From contig JAUTXA010000256.1 in assembly GCA_030838265.1 (NCBI GenBank), positions 1 through 24,746 on the forward strand: a stretch of DNA of 24,746 nucleotides. The letters run 5' to 3'. Positions within the stretch are counted from its first letter, which is position 1. Every line of letters begins with the position of its first letter. The position numbers and the translations under genes were made by a program. Below the pieces are notes generated by a model. The model worked only from the letters and a program-made list of their open reading frames with translations. It was not told where the DNA came from and made no database searches. Positions 6,793 through 15,317 of the stretch are shown in pieces. Source of the stretch: Actinomycetota bacterium (GTDB taxonomy: Bacteria; Actinomycetota; Acidimicrobiia; Acidimicrobiales; BP-101).

Positions 6793-7173
6793 ATGGAGGT
6801 CCTTTCCAGCCGAGTCCTCCTGCGCCCCCTCGACCCTGAGCGGTCGCACCGCTTCTACGGCGAGACCCTGGGCCTGCACATCTTCCGGGAGTACGGCGAG
6901 GGCGACCACCGGGGCGTCGTGTACTTCACCGGCATCGGGTTCCTCGAGGTTTCGGGTCGGGCTGAGGTTCCGCCGACGCTGAACAAGGCCCTCTGGCTAC
7001 AGGAGCGCGACGTCGACGCCGACCACGACGAGCTCGTCGCCAATGGAGTCGAGAACATCCCGCAGCCCCGAGATGAACCGTGGGGCCTCCGGGAAATGTG
7101 GATCGCCGACCCCGATGGCATCCGCATCGCCATCATCCAAGTGCCGGAAGATCACCCCTTGCGCCGCCGATGA
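6793..7173 (+). CDS. VOC (glyoxalase/bleomycin-resistance/dioxygenase) superfamily protein
   Basis: The protein has 126 residues, a single VOC module. It shows the beta-alpha-beta-beta-beta pattern: SRVLLRPLDPERSHRFYGETLGL, then GVVYFTGIGFLEVSG, then WLQERDVDADHDELVANGVE and a closing ...WGLREMWIADPDGIRIAIIQ typical of the last strand and its metal-ligand position. Such proteins bind a divalent metal and act as isomerases, dioxygenases or drug-sequestering resistance proteins; the substrate cannot be told from sequence. Its stop TGA overlaps the ABC ATPase start ATG (ATGA), so it heads a three-gene operon with an ABC exporter, which makes a detoxification or resistance role plausible but unproven. 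Confidence 0.88.
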   Translation: MEVLSSRVLLRPLDPERSHRFYGETLGLHIFREYGEGDHRGVVYFTGIGFLEVSGRAEVPPTLNKALWLQERDVDADHDELVANGVENIPQPRDEPWGLREMWIADPDGIRIAIIQVPEDHPLRRR

Positions 7174-7952
7174 CCGACACCAGAGCGGACGTCCCCGCCC
7201 TGCTGATCCGAGAGCTCGGGAAGCGGTTCGGCGCCAAGGTGGCCGTGGCCGGCGTGTCGCTCGAGATCCCTCACGGCAGCTTCTTCGGCCTCGTCGGTCC
7301 CAACGGGGCGGGCAAGACCACCACCTTGAAGATGGCCACCGGGCTGCTGCGGCCCGACACCGGCAGCGTCCTCATCGACGGCATCGACGCGTGGGCCTCG
7401 CCGCTCGAGGCCAAGATCCGCACGGGGGTGCTGCCCGAGGACCTCGCTCTCTTCGAGCGCCTCACCGGGGCCGAGCTCCTCAACTACACCGGCCTCCTCC
7501 GGCGAATGGAACCCCCCGTCATCGCCGAGCGCTCCCGCGAGCTGATCGACGTGCTGGGCCTCACCGACGACGCCGGCACCCTCGTCGTCGACTACAGCCA
7601 CGGCATGCGCAAGAAGATCGCCTTGGCCGCCGCCTTGTTGCATGCCCCGCGCCTGCTGTTCCTCGACGAGCCCTTCGAGGCCATCGACCCCGTCTCGGCT
7701 CGGGCCATCCGCACCGTCCTCGAGCGCTACACGGGAGGCGGCGGGACGATCGTGTTCTCGAGCCACGTGATGGAGTTGGTCGAGCGGCTCTGCGACCGGG
7801 TGGCGGTCATGAGCGACGGTCGCATCGTGGCCACCGGGACGTTGGACGAGGTTCGGGGCGACCAGACGCTCGAGGACGCCTTCGTCCATCTGGTGGGAGC
7901 CAGCGACGTCGACACGAGGGACTTGGGATGGTTAGGCACTTCGTCAGCCTGA
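7170..7952 (+). CDS. ABC transporter ATP-binding protein
   Basis: The protein has 260 residues and is a complete nucleotide-binding domain that would power the permease encoded next. Walker A is GPNGAGKTT (43-51), the signature is the variant YSHGMRKK (142-149), Walker B is LLFLDEP (162-168) and the H-loop is SSH (197-199). The usual Q-loop glutamine is replaced by LPED (about 88-91), which I recall as common in exporter ATPases of this subfamily. ATG at 7170 overlaps the VOC stop (ATGA). The 3' end overlaps the permease start by 25 nt. The organisation resembles ABC-2/EcsA- or DrrA-like exporters. Confidence 0.92.
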   Translation: MTDTRADVPALLIRELGKRFGAKVAVAGVSLEIPHGSFFGLVGPNGAGKTTTLKMATGLLRPDTGSVLIDGIDAWASPLEAKIRTGVLPEDLALFERLTGAELLNYTGLLRRMEPPVIAERSRELIDVLGLTDDAGTLVVDYSHGMRKKIALAAALLHAPRLLFLDEPFEAIDPVSARAIRTVLERYTGGGGTIVFSSHVMELVERLCDRVAVMSDGRIVATGTLDEVRGDQTLEDAFVHLVGASDVDTRDLGWLGTSSA

Positions 7953-9529
7953 AGCTGCGCCTTCTGCGCAACGGCCTGATGGGGAACCGTCGGCGAATGA
8001 CAGGGCTGATCGTGGCCATCGCCGTCTCGCTGCCCCTGGCGGGCATCGCCTTCACCGGCCTGGCCGCGATGCGAGCCAACCCCGATGCCCGCTTCGACGT
8101 CGCCACCCTCGGCTTCACCGTTCTGTTCCTGGCGTGGATCGTGTTCCCGCTGGTCTCGTCGAGCTCGGACGAGACCTTGGACCCGGCTCGGCTCGCCCTG
8201 CTGCCGCTCACCCGCGGCGAGATGATCACGGGCTTGCTGGCCGCGTCGGCCGTGGGCATCGCGCCGATCGCCACCATGATCGCCCTGGGTGGCGTTGTCG
8301 TCGGCTACAGCCAAGATCCGGCCAGCCTGGTGCTCACCATCATCGCCGTGGTGACCGAGCTCGCCCTCTGCCTGCTGGCCAGCCGGGCCGTCACCACGGC
8401 CCTGGCCGGGCTGCTGCGTTCCCGCAAGGCGCGCGACCTGAGCGTCATCTTGGTGACCGTCATGAGCCTCGGGCTGCGCGTGGCCACCCAGTTCTCTGGG
8501 GCTCTCCTCGACCCCCGTCATCGCGCCGCCGTCGACGCCGCCGCCCGATGGGCCTCGCTCACCCCGCCGGGCTTGGCCGGCAGGGCGGCGGCCGAGGCGG
8601 CAGACGGCCACGTGGCGTCGGCCCTCGTGGCGCTGTTGGCCGCCCTCGCTTTCGCCGTTCTCATCGGGTGGTGCTGGTGGGCCGCCCTCGACCACCTCTT
8701 GACCTCGGCCGACACGACGGGACCTCGGCGCAAGGCCGTCGCGGCCCCCACGGTTCGGGGTCCTCTCTTCGGACGCCGCCTGGCCTGGCTGCCCGCCACC
8801 AGGACGGGCGCGGTGGCGGCGCGCGAGCTGCGGTACGCGGCGCGCGACCCGCGTCGTCGGGCTCAGACCTTGGGCCTCATCCCGATCGTCGTCTTCCCCG
8901 TCCTGGCCAGCGCCTTCGGGCCGGTGAAGCACCCAGCCGCCATCCTCGCCACGCCGGCGTTGGCCTTCCTCTTCGCCTCCAACCTCGACAACCAGTTCGG
9001 CATGGATGGCGCGGCCTACGGGATGCACGTGCTGGCCGGCAACGACCCGGCAGCCGATCTGTGGGGCGCGGGCCTCGCCACCGCGATCGTCTCGCTCACG
9101 GCCATGACGGTGGTGCTCCTGGCCGAGGCCGTGTTCACGGGCGCATGGGCCTACCTACCTGCCGCCCTGCTTCTCACGATCGGCGCCCTCGCCGTGCGGG
9201 GCGGAGTGGGCAGCGTGCTGTCGGTGCGGGCGCCTCAGCCGGTGGCCACGGGCCGCAACCCGTGGGCCAGCCGGGGCGCCGGGGCTGGGTGCGCCAACGG
9301 ATTCCTGAGCATCTTCGGATGGGTCGTCGGCGCCGTCATCTGCCTGCCGTTCGCGGTCGCGGTGGTGGCGTGCCTCCGGTACTGGCACGCCGGCCTGCTC
9401 CTCGTCGGGCTGGCCAGCGTGGGCTACGGCCTGTTCATCTGGCGGGTCGGAGTGAACAGAGCGAGCCGGTGGGTGTGGTGGCGCCTGCCCGAGCTGCTCG
9501 AGGCCATCAGCCCCAAAGCCGCGACCTGA
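7928..9529 (+). CDS. ABC transporter permease, multi-spanning
   Basis: The protein has 533 residues with about ten or more hydrophobic segments, for example IVAIAVSLPLAGIAFTGLA, LGFTVLFLAWIVFPLV, ASAVGIAPIATMIALGGVVV, LVALLAALAFAVLIGWCWW, and a C-terminal set (FLSIFGWVVGAVICLPFAVAVVACL, GLLLVGLASVGYGLFIW). A central soluble loop includes the motif AARELRYAARDPRRRAQ, a feature of actinobacterial ABC-2-like permeases whose coupling helix contacts the ATPase. The length and split arrangement suggest a fused two-half permease. The start ATG at 7928 lies inside the ATPase gene, giving a 25-nt overlap and tight coupling. The cargo is unknown. It converges on the 9533 gene with only three bases between the stops. 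Confidence 0.88.
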   Translation: MVRHFVSLKLRLLRNGLMGNRRRMTGLIVAIAVSLPLAGIAFTGLAAMRANPDARFDVATLGFTVLFLAWIVFPLVSSSSDETLDPARLALLPLTRGEMITGLLAASAVGIAPIATMIALGGVVVGYSQDPASLVLTIIAVVTELALCLLASRAVTTALAGLLRSRKARDLSVILVTVMSLGLRVATQFSGALLDPRHRAAVDAAARWASLTPPGLAGRAAAEAADGHVASALVALLAALAFAVLIGWCWWAALDHLLTSADTTGPRRKAVAAPTVRGPLFGRRLAWLPATRTGAVAARELRYAARDPRRRAQTLGLIPIVVFPVLASAFGPVKHPAAILATPALAFLFASNLDNQFGMDGAAYGMHVLAGNDPAADLWGAGLATAIVSLTAMTVVLLAEAVFTGAWAYLPAALLLTIGALAVRGGVGSVLSVRAPQPVATGRNPWASRGAGAGCANGFLSIFGWVVGAVICLPFAVAVVACLRYWHAGLLLVGLASVGYGLFIWRVGVNRASRWVWWRLPELLEAISPKAAT

Positions 9530-9532
9530 CTG

Positions 9533-9997
9533 TCACTCGACCCGGCGGAGAGGCTCGAGGGCGGTCACGTAGTCGACCAGGCGGGCCCCGAGCTCGAAGG
9601 GCAGCTCGGGTTCGGCCAGGTCCGGGTCGGGCCAGGTCTCGGAGATGCGACGCCAGGTCTTGGCCCGTCCCAGGAACGGCCCGGCGGTGGCCTCGCGACC
9701 GAGGGCCTTGCGCCACTTCTTCTCCTGCCCCACCAGATGGGCGAGGGCCTTCTCGTTCTTGGCCTGATCGGTGTTCTCGGCGTGGAAGCCGACCTCGAGC
9801 CCGAGGACCCGAGCCCCCTCGGCCAGCTCGGCGCCGATCACCTGAGCCTCGTAGTGCTCACGGGGAGGCTCGACCGCCCCGAACCACACCTTGATGCCGT
9901 AGCGGCGCACCCGGGTGCGCACCTCACCGAGCTGGCCGGGAACGGCACCTCGCACGATGTCGGCCACTTCCTCGAAGAGCTCCAGGTCCACGCCCAC
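9533..9997 (-). CDS. Hypothetical protein, 154 residues
   Basis: This is a small, charged, soluble protein that I do not recognise. It begins VGVDLELFEEVADIVRG and contains RRYGIKVWFG, QVIGAELAEGARVLGLEVGFHAE, a Lys/Trp-rich helix (NEKALAHLVGQEKKWRKALG) and the Pro-rich WPDPDLAEPELPFELG. GTG at 9995-9997 is chosen because it leaves 34 bp to the divergent dehydrogenase start; the in-frame ATG at 10033 would place the two start codons on top of one another within the palindrome ATGGCGCCAT. GTG at 9991 is a second option. The protein-like character is good but there is no functional clue beyond its being divergent from the SDR gene. Confidence 0.6.
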   Translation of the reverse strand: MGVDLELFEEVADIVRGAVPGQLGEVRTRVRRYGIKVWFGAVEPPREHYEAQVIGAELAEGARVLGLEVGFHAENTDQAKNEKALAHLVGQEKKWRKALGREATAGPFLGRAKTWRRISETWPDPDLAEPELPFELGARLVDYVTALEPLRRVE

Positions 9998-10031
9998 AGC
10001 ATGTCGCGACGGCGGCGGCCATGATGGCGCC

Positions 10032-10868
10032 ATGGGTGACCTTTCGGACAAGACCTTTTTCGTTACCGGCGCCAACACCGGCATCGGCCGGGCCACCGCC
10101 GAGGCGCTGGCCCAGCGTGGGGGCAAGGTCGTACTGGCCTGCCGCTCCGAGTCGAGGACGGCGCCGGTCGTCGACGACATCATCGCCAAGACCGACAACA
10201 AGGCGGTCGAGTTCCTGGCCCTCGACCTGGGCGACCTCGACTCCGTCCGGACGGCGGCTGCGTCCTTCCTGGCCCGAGACGAGCCGCTGCACGCCCTGAT
10301 CAACAACGCCGGCTTGGCCGGCAAGCGGGGCCAGACCACGGCCCAAGGCTTCGAGCTGACCTTCGGCGTGAACCACCTCGGCCACTTCCTGCTCACGACG
10401 TTGCTGCTCGATCGGTTGCGCCAAACCGGGAGCACCCGGGTCGTCAACGTGTCGAGCGACTCGCACTACTCGGCCAAGGGCATCGACTTCGACGACCTCC
10501 GTCGGCCGACTAAGGGAGTCGGCCTCAGCGAGTACGCCGTGTCGAAGCTGGCCAACGTCTTGTTCACCCAAGAGCTGGCCCGACGGGTGCCGGCGACCGA
10601 GGTCAGCGCGTACTCGCTGCACCCTGGCGTCATCGCGTCCGACATCTGGCGCAGCGTGCCCTGGCCGGTGCGTCCCATCATGCGGCTGTTCATGAAGTCG
10701 ACCGAGGAGGGGGCGGCCACGTCGCTCTACTGCGCCACCTCCGACGAGGTCGCCGGGCAGTCCGGGGCCTTTTACGTCGATTGCAAGCGCAAGGACCCGA
10801 ACCCGGTCGCCACGCCCGAGCTGGCCCAAGAGCTGTGGTCTCGGAGCGAGGCCTGGACGGCGGCCTGA
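10032..10868 (+). CDS. Short-chain dehydrogenase/reductase, retinol-dehydrogenase-like
   Basis: The protein has 278 residues and is a classical-type SDR with a Rossmann fold. It shows the cofactor motif TGANTGIG (12-19), an Arg at 38 after the second strand (ACRSE) that favours NADP, NNAG (91-94), catalytic Ser at 141/142 (VNVSSDSHY) and the catalytic Tyr168-x3-Lys172 (YAVSK). The segment FGVNHLGHFLLT and the insert following VSSDSHYSAKGIDFDDL are typical of the retinol dehydrogenase/WW-domain oxidoreductase-like group, which acts on lipophilic alcohols or ketones. The substrate here is unknown. ATG at 10032 starts the motif-bearing frame; no strong Shine-Dalgarno is seen. Confidence 0.92.
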   Translation: MGDLSDKTFFVTGANTGIGRATAEALAQRGGKVVLACRSESRTAPVVDDIIAKTDNKAVEFLALDLGDLDSVRTAAASFLARDEPLHALINNAGLAGKRGQTTAQGFELTFGVNHLGHFLLTTLLLDRLRQTGSTRVVNVSSDSHYSAKGIDFDDLRRPTKGVGLSEYAVSKLANVLFTQELARRVPATEVSAYSLHPGVIASDIWRSVPWPVRPIMRLFMKSTEEGAATSLYCATSDEVAGQSGAFYVDCKRKDPNPVATPELAQELWSRSEAWTAA

Positions 10869-10898
10869 GGGCGGGTGCGGCGACGTCGGGTCGGAGGG

Positions 10899-10917
10899 TA
10901 CAGTCGGCAGACTGCCG
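10899..10917 (+). promoter_or_regulatory. Candidate -10 and overlapping hairpins before the 10943 gene
   Basis: TACAGT (10899-10904) fits TANNNT. Overlapping it are two mutually exclusive short hairpins: CAGTC (10901-10905) with GACTG (10910-10914), and CGGCA (10905-10909) with TGCCG (10913-10917). Confidence 0.3.
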
Positions 10918-10942
10918 CCAAGACGAAGGGGGACCCCGTACC

Positions 10943-11157
10943 GTGACCTTTGCTGAGGTGATCGACGACCACTTCTTGGGGCGCTACCGCGAGCTGCTCG
11001 ACGCGGAAGACGCCGCATTCGATGACCTTGAGCACGCCTGTGAGGAAGGCGACCGAGTCAAGTTCGAGGCCGATCTGGCCGCTTGGAAGGACGCCATCAA
11101 CCGGAAGCTGGCGTACCTCCAGAAGCGGGGCATCGAGCTGAAGGTTGTGCTGGCCGT

Positions 11158-11161
<4 letters not shown>
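10943..11161 (+). CDS. Small acidic hypothetical protein, 72 residues
   Basis: The GTG at 10943 is preceded by a strong Shine-Dalgarno, AAGGGGGA (10926-10933), nine nt upstream, one of the clearest in the window. The protein is almost entirely predicted helix: two amphipathic helices (FAEVIDDHFLGRYRELLDAEDAAFDDLEHACEEG and DRVKFEADLAAWKDAINRKLAYLQKRG) and a short hydrophobic tail (IELKVVLAV). It is strongly acidic in the first half. I do not recognise the family; a helical hairpin or dimeric adaptor is conceivable. Its TAG stop shares the tetranucleotide CTAG with the TAG of the convergent mdh gene. The longer open frame back to 10781 overlaps the SDR gene and is not needed. Confidence 0.75.
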
Positions 11162-12144
<983 letters not shown>

Positions 12145-12150
12145 GTTCCG

Positions 12151-12156
12151 ACGTTA
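12151..12156 (-). promoter_or_regulatory. Leaderless-type -10 box of mdh
   Basis: On the minus strand TAACGT (12156-12151) lies exactly 6 nt before the mdh ATG, with TTGGGT 19 nt further upstream as a possible -35. No Shine-Dalgarno is present. The same TAACGT-N6-start arrangement occurs at the 20421 gene. Confidence 0.5.
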
Positions 12157-12194
12157 TTCCTACGGGTCGGTGCGGACCCAACCGGCGACGCTAC

Positions 12195-12210
12195 GCCCGC
12201 GTCAGCGGGC
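12195..12210 (-). other. GC hairpin between the orphan gene and mdh
   Basis: GCCCGC (12195-12200) pairs perfectly with GCGGGC (12205-12210) around a 4-nt loop. With the inverted repeat at 12226-12260 it forms two tandem structures between genes on the minus strand; it may help termination or sit upstream of the mdh promoter as a control site. Confidence 0.35.
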
Positions 12211-12225
12211 CGCCGCCCGGACTCT

Positions 12226-12260
12226 GTCGCGTTCGGCGGAACTATTCATGGAAACGCGAC
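12226..12260 (-). terminator. Inverted repeat after the orphan gene
   Basis: GTCGCGT (12226-12232) and ACGCGAC (12254-12260) are perfect 7-bp complements around a 21-nt AT-richer loop, starting 23 nt after the stop of the 12283 gene. No T-tract follows on the minus strand. It could be a terminator for the icd-orphan unit or a dyad operator for mdh. Confidence 0.35.
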
Positions 12261-12282
12261 AACAAAGCCTGGGGAGATGCGG

Positions 12283-13407
12283 TCACTCCGCCGGCGGAGA
12301 CTGTGTCGACGAACGACGCCACGTGAACGAGACGACTGTCTCCGTCGACTGGTCGTAACCGTTCAGCGTGCTCAAAACGCGAAGGGCGAGCGCCTCACCC
12401 GCCCCTCGGGTGAAATCGCTCTCGAAACCCTCGCCGGTCAGGTACCCCCGTCCCCAGTGATAGGGCTCGCGGTGGTGCTGCCGCCATCCGCCGGCTGGCA
12501 ACGACTCGTCGAAGAAGGAGGTTGCGCCAGCAAGGTCGACTCGGGACCGACAAGCCATCGAGACACCGTCATCCCGCAAGATGGTCTCGATAACCTCAGT
12601 GCCGTCCGGAAGCGCAATCGGGACCGGTGGCACGACGTCATCGGCGGTGAGCCTGATCGTGGCTCCTTCGGCCTCGGGCGCTCCCCACATGCGCGTCGTC
12701 AAGCCTGGGGCGCTGACCCGGACCTGGTCACCCAACTGGCTGACCGAAACACCGAGGGTTCCGGTGAGGCTGTCGTCGATCGCCGATACTCCGGCGGCGA
12801 CTTCGTCCTTGACCCCATCTCCGGGGTAGTACCAGGTGGCCAGCCCCTGCCAGGCGGCCGCCCGCCGTTCGAGTTCGCACCGCATCGATCCCCCGGTGCC
12901 AACCAGCCTGAACTGAGTGCCGCCCGCGGCCGCGTCGTCAAGAACCGCGACAAACGTCAAATCGCTCGAGGTGCACGAAAGAGTGAGCTCGCGGAGTGGG
13001 CCCAGCTCCGGTTCTTCGGTCGGCGTTCGAGCAATCCCGACCGTGGTCGGTGTTGAACTGACATCGGAGATCGCCTCCGGACTCGTCAGCGTTCCATCGC
13101 CGCCGGCGGAATCAATGGCCGCCGACATCGTGGCGACGACCCGCTCGATGAGTCCTTCGTAGCCCTCGGCGTCAGCCATGTCGATCGAGAACCGAGGGCC
13201 CCGCGGGCCGTCCTCCACCTCGGACACGTACGACGGCAACGGGTCGTCGGGCTCCTCAGGGTGCGGCACCGTGTAGACCGCGGCCCGCGCCGCCTGCATC
13301 GCCCGGCGGGCCACATCCGGATCGGACGAGTCACGCAGCTCGACTTGAGCGTTGCCGCTGCTCGCCGCCAGCGCGGCAACCAGGCCGGGATCCACCGTGA
13401 CGGTCAC
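12283..13407 (-). CDS. Hypothetical protein, 374 residues, downstream of icd
   Basis: I do not recognise this family. GTG at 13405-13407 is chosen because the upstream part of the open frame is antisense to the icd coding end; this leaves 22 bp after the icd stop, so co-transcription is likely. The protein begins VTVTVDPGLVAALAASSG, which looks like the first strand and helix of a ribbon-helix-helix antitoxin, but the rest does not continue that fold. The middle and C-terminal parts are acidic and beta-rich (RELTLSCTSSDLTFVAVLDD, QFRLVGTGGSMRCELERR, IRLTADDVVPPVPIALPDGTEV, TETVVSFTWRR). There is no signal peptide or membrane segment. Codon choice is less GC-biased than icd or mdh, which may mean transfer. 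ATG start options further in (at VARRAMQAARAA or SIDMADAEG) cannot be excluded. Confidence 0.6.
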   Translation of the reverse strand: MTVTVDPGLVAALAASSGNAQVELRDSSDPDVARRAMQAARAAVYTVPHPEEPDDPLPSYVSEVEDGPRGPRFSIDMADAEGYEGLIERVVATMSAAIDSAGGDGTLTSPEAISDVSSTPTTVGIARTPTEEPELGPLRELTLSCTSSDLTFVAVLDDAAAGGTQFRLVGTGGSMRCELERRAAAWQGLATWYYPGDGVKDEVAAGVSAIDDSLTGTLGVSVSQLGDQVRVSAPGLTTRMWGAPEAEGATIRLTADDVVPPVPIALPDGTEVIETILRDDGVSMACRSRVDLAGATSFFDESLPAGGWRQHHREPYHWGRGYLTGEGFESDFTRGAGEALALRVLSTLNGYDQSTETVVSFTWRRSSTQSPPAE

Positions 13408-13429
13408 CCGACGACGCGCCTGCCCCGCG

Positions 13430-14626
13430 CTACAGGCGGTCGACGATGGCTTGGCCGAACTCCGAGCACTTGACCTCGGTGGCCTTTTCCATGAGGCGGG
13501 CGAAGTCGTACGTGACGACTCGGTCGGCGATGCAGGCCTCGATGGCCCGCTCGATGTCGCGGGCCGCCTCATGCCAGCCGAGGTGGTCGAACATCATCAC
13601 GCCGCTGAGGATCACCGAGCTGGGGTTGACCTTGTCCTGGCCGGCGTACTTGGGAGCGGTGCCGTGGGTGGCCTCGAAGACCCCGTGACCGGTGACGTAG
13701 TTGATGTTGCCGCCCGGCGCGATGCCGATGCCGCCGACCTGGGCAGCCAGGGCGTCGGACAGGTAGTCGCCGTTGAGGTTGGTCGTGGCGATGACGTCGA
13801 AGTCCTCGGGACGGGTGAGCACTTGCTGCAGGGTGATGTCGGCGATGTTGTCCTTCACCAGGATCTTGTCGCCCGGCTTGCCGCCGCAGTCGTCCCAGCC
13901 CACGGCGACATCGGCGAACTCCTCCTTCACCAGGTCGTAGCCCCACTCGCGGAAGGCGCCCTCGGTGAACTTCTGGATGTTGCCCTTGTGCACGAGGGTT
14001 ACGCTCTTGCGGCCGTGGTCGATGGCGTACTGGATGGCGGCCCGGATCAGGCGCTTTGAGCCCGTGATCGAGATGGGCTTGATGCCGATGCCGGAGTCGG
14101 CCCGGATGTCCCAGCCGAACTCCTCCTTCAGGATCTTGATGAGGCGCTCGGCCTCGGGCGTCCCCTCTTGGACCTCGAGGCCGGCGTAGATGTCCTCGGT
14201 GTTCTCGCGGAAGATGACCATGTCGACCTTCTCCGGGTTCTTCACCGGCGAGGGCACGCCCGGGAAGTAGCGGACGGGTCGCAGGCAGACGTAGAGGTCG
14301 AGGATCTGGCGGATGGCGACGTTGAGGCTGCGGATGCCACCGCCAACCGGAGTCGTGAGCGGGCCCTTGATGCCGATGAGGTGGTCACGGAAGGCGTCGA
14401 TGGTCTCGTCGGGGAGCCAGTTGCCCGTCTGGTTGAAGGCCGTCTCGCCGGCCAGGACCTCTTTCCACTCGATCTTCTTGCCGTACTTGGCGGCGGCGGC
14501 GTCGAACACGATCTGGGAGGCGGGCCAGATGTCGATGCCGGTGCCGTCACCTCTGACGAAGGGGATGACGGGCTCGTCGGGGACATTGAGGGCGCCGCCT
14601 GCGCCCAGGGTGATCTTCTCGGCCAT
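13430..14626 (-). CDS. icd: NADP-dependent isocitrate dehydrogenase
   Basis: The protein has 398 residues and belongs to the homodimeric E. coli-type family that converts isocitrate to 2-oxoglutarate and CO2. It shows VRGDGTGIDIWP near the N-terminus, GPLTTPVGGGIRSLNVAIRQ (substrate loop; the Ser in RSLN corresponds to the kinase-regulated serine of E. coli), RENTEDIYAGLE, NIQKFTEGAFREWGY, and DNIADITLQQVL for metal ligands. HGTAPKYAGQDKVNP carries the Lys-Tyr pair that reads NADP rather than NAD. ATG at 14626 has a leaderless-type -10 box 8 nt upstream. It is 25 bp downstream of the DedA-like gene and 22 bp upstream of the orphan gene on the same strand. Confidence 0.97.
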   Translation of the reverse strand: MAEKITLGAGGALNVPDEPVIPFVRGDGTGIDIWPASQIVFDAAAAKYGKKIEWKEVLAGETAFNQTGNWLPDETIDAFRDHLIGIKGPLTTPVGGGIRSLNVAIRQILDLYVCLRPVRYFPGVPSPVKNPEKVDMVIFRENTEDIYAGLEVQEGTPEAERLIKILKEEFGWDIRADSGIGIKPISITGSKRLIRAAIQYAIDHGRKSVTLVHKGNIQKFTEGAFREWGYDLVKEEFADVAVGWDDCGGKPGDKILVKDNIADITLQQVLTRPEDFDVIATTNLNGDYLSDALAAQVGGIGIAPGGNINYVTGHGVFEATHGTAPKYAGQDKVNPSSVILSGVMMFDHLGWHEAARDIERAIEACIADRVVTYDFARLMEKATEVKCSEFGQAIVDRL

Positions 14627-14634
14627 GAGGCGGG

Positions 14635-14640
14635 AGATTA
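14635..14640 (-). promoter_or_regulatory. Leaderless-type -10 box of icd
   Basis: On the minus strand TAATCT (14640-14635) lies 8 nt before the icd ATG, between the DedA-like stop and icd. No -35 hexamer and no Shine-Dalgarno are recognisable. Confidence 0.45.
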
Positions 14641-14651
14641 GTCGGGCTCCC

Positions 14652-15296
14652 CTACTTGGCCTCTTGTCGCCTGAGCCACCGTCCCATGAGGACGAGCAGG
14701 ACGGCTAGGGCCGCGATCCCCACACCTGTCAGCCAGGGGCCGGCTCGCTTGTAGGCGGCACCGAAGGCATAGCCGGCGATGAGCACCTCGGCGATCGACA
14801 GGAGCCCGCCCAGGCCGTCGGCCACGAGGAACTCCCGCCGCGACATGTCGGAGGCGCCCGCCGCCGCGGCCATGAGGGCCGACGGGAAGGCCGCCAGTCG
14901 ACCGAGGAAGACGACTCTCGTGCCCTTCTTGTCAAGGATGTCGCTCAGAGCCTTGATGCGCTTGGGCGGCAGGATCTTGCTCGCCCAGTTGGGCAGGCCC
15001 TTCCCGGATCGGATCTCCTTCGAGTACGCCCGTCCCAGGAAGTAGAAGTGCCAGACCCCGAAGATGGCGAGAGGGATGGCGGCCGCCAGGAGCACGGGCA
15101 GAGCGACCTCGTGGCGCCGCAGGAGGAAGCCGCCGGCCAGCAGCACCTCCTTGGTGGGGCGCAGGAGCACGAGCAGGACGAAGTGGTCCTCGTAGAGCGC
15201 CGGGGCCAGGGGGATGGCGACGATGCCGAGGATGGTCCGCACCCCGGCGAGCACCAGGAGCGGAGTTCGCAGCCGGGCGCGCTTCGCAGTCGTCAC
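14652..15296 (-). CDS. DedA/VTT-family integral membrane protein
   Basis: The protein has 214 residues with several membrane segments (LLVLAGVRTILGIVAIPLAPAL, LPVLLAAAIPLAIFGVWHFYFLG, SIAEVLIAGYAFG, WLTGVGIAALAVLLVLMGRWL). Residues around 130-175 (VVFLGRLAAFPSALMAAAAGASDMSRREFLVADGLGG) match the pattern of the DedA/VTT (SNARE-associated) domain: a G-R-x-x-x-x-P element, an A-G-x-S/M-x-M turn, then F-x-x-x-x-x-x-G. DedA proteins act in membrane lipid scrambling, undecaprenyl-phosphate or lipid recycling. The start is GTG at 15294-15296. It is divergent from the PAP2 phosphatase gene (21 bp between starts), a partner that also acts on polyprenyl or phosphatidyl phosphates, so a shared lipid-carrier role is a reasonable inference. 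Confidence 0.75.
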   Translation of the reverse strand: MTTAKRARLRTPLLVLAGVRTILGIVAIPLAPALYEDHFVLLVLLRPTKEVLLAGGFLLRRHEVALPVLLAAAIPLAIFGVWHFYFLGRAYSKEIRSGKGLPNWASKILPPKRIKALSDILDKKGTRVVFLGRLAAFPSALMAAAAGASDMSRREFLVADGLGGLLSIAEVLIAGYAFGAAYKRAGPWLTGVGIAALAVLLVLMGRWLRRQEAK

Positions 15297-15317
15297 AGGT
15301 GGGGTACACCGTTCAGC

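Noticed and set aside
6793..9529. Antibiotic biosynthesis or self-resistance cluster
   Set aside because: Only a VOC protein and an exporter are present; there are no NRPS, PKS, RiPP or tailoring enzymes nearby.
10024..10033. Palindrome ATGGCGCCAT offering ATG starts on both strands for the 9533 and 10032 genes
   Set aside because: It would make the divergent start codons overlap, leaving no room for promoters or ribosome sites; the GTG at 9997 is a better start for the minus-strand gene.
12283..13407. Toxin-antitoxin module suggested by VTVTVDPGLVAAL
   Set aside because: No second RHH helix with its usual motif follows, and no toxin gene is adjacent; the chain is far too long for an antitoxin.
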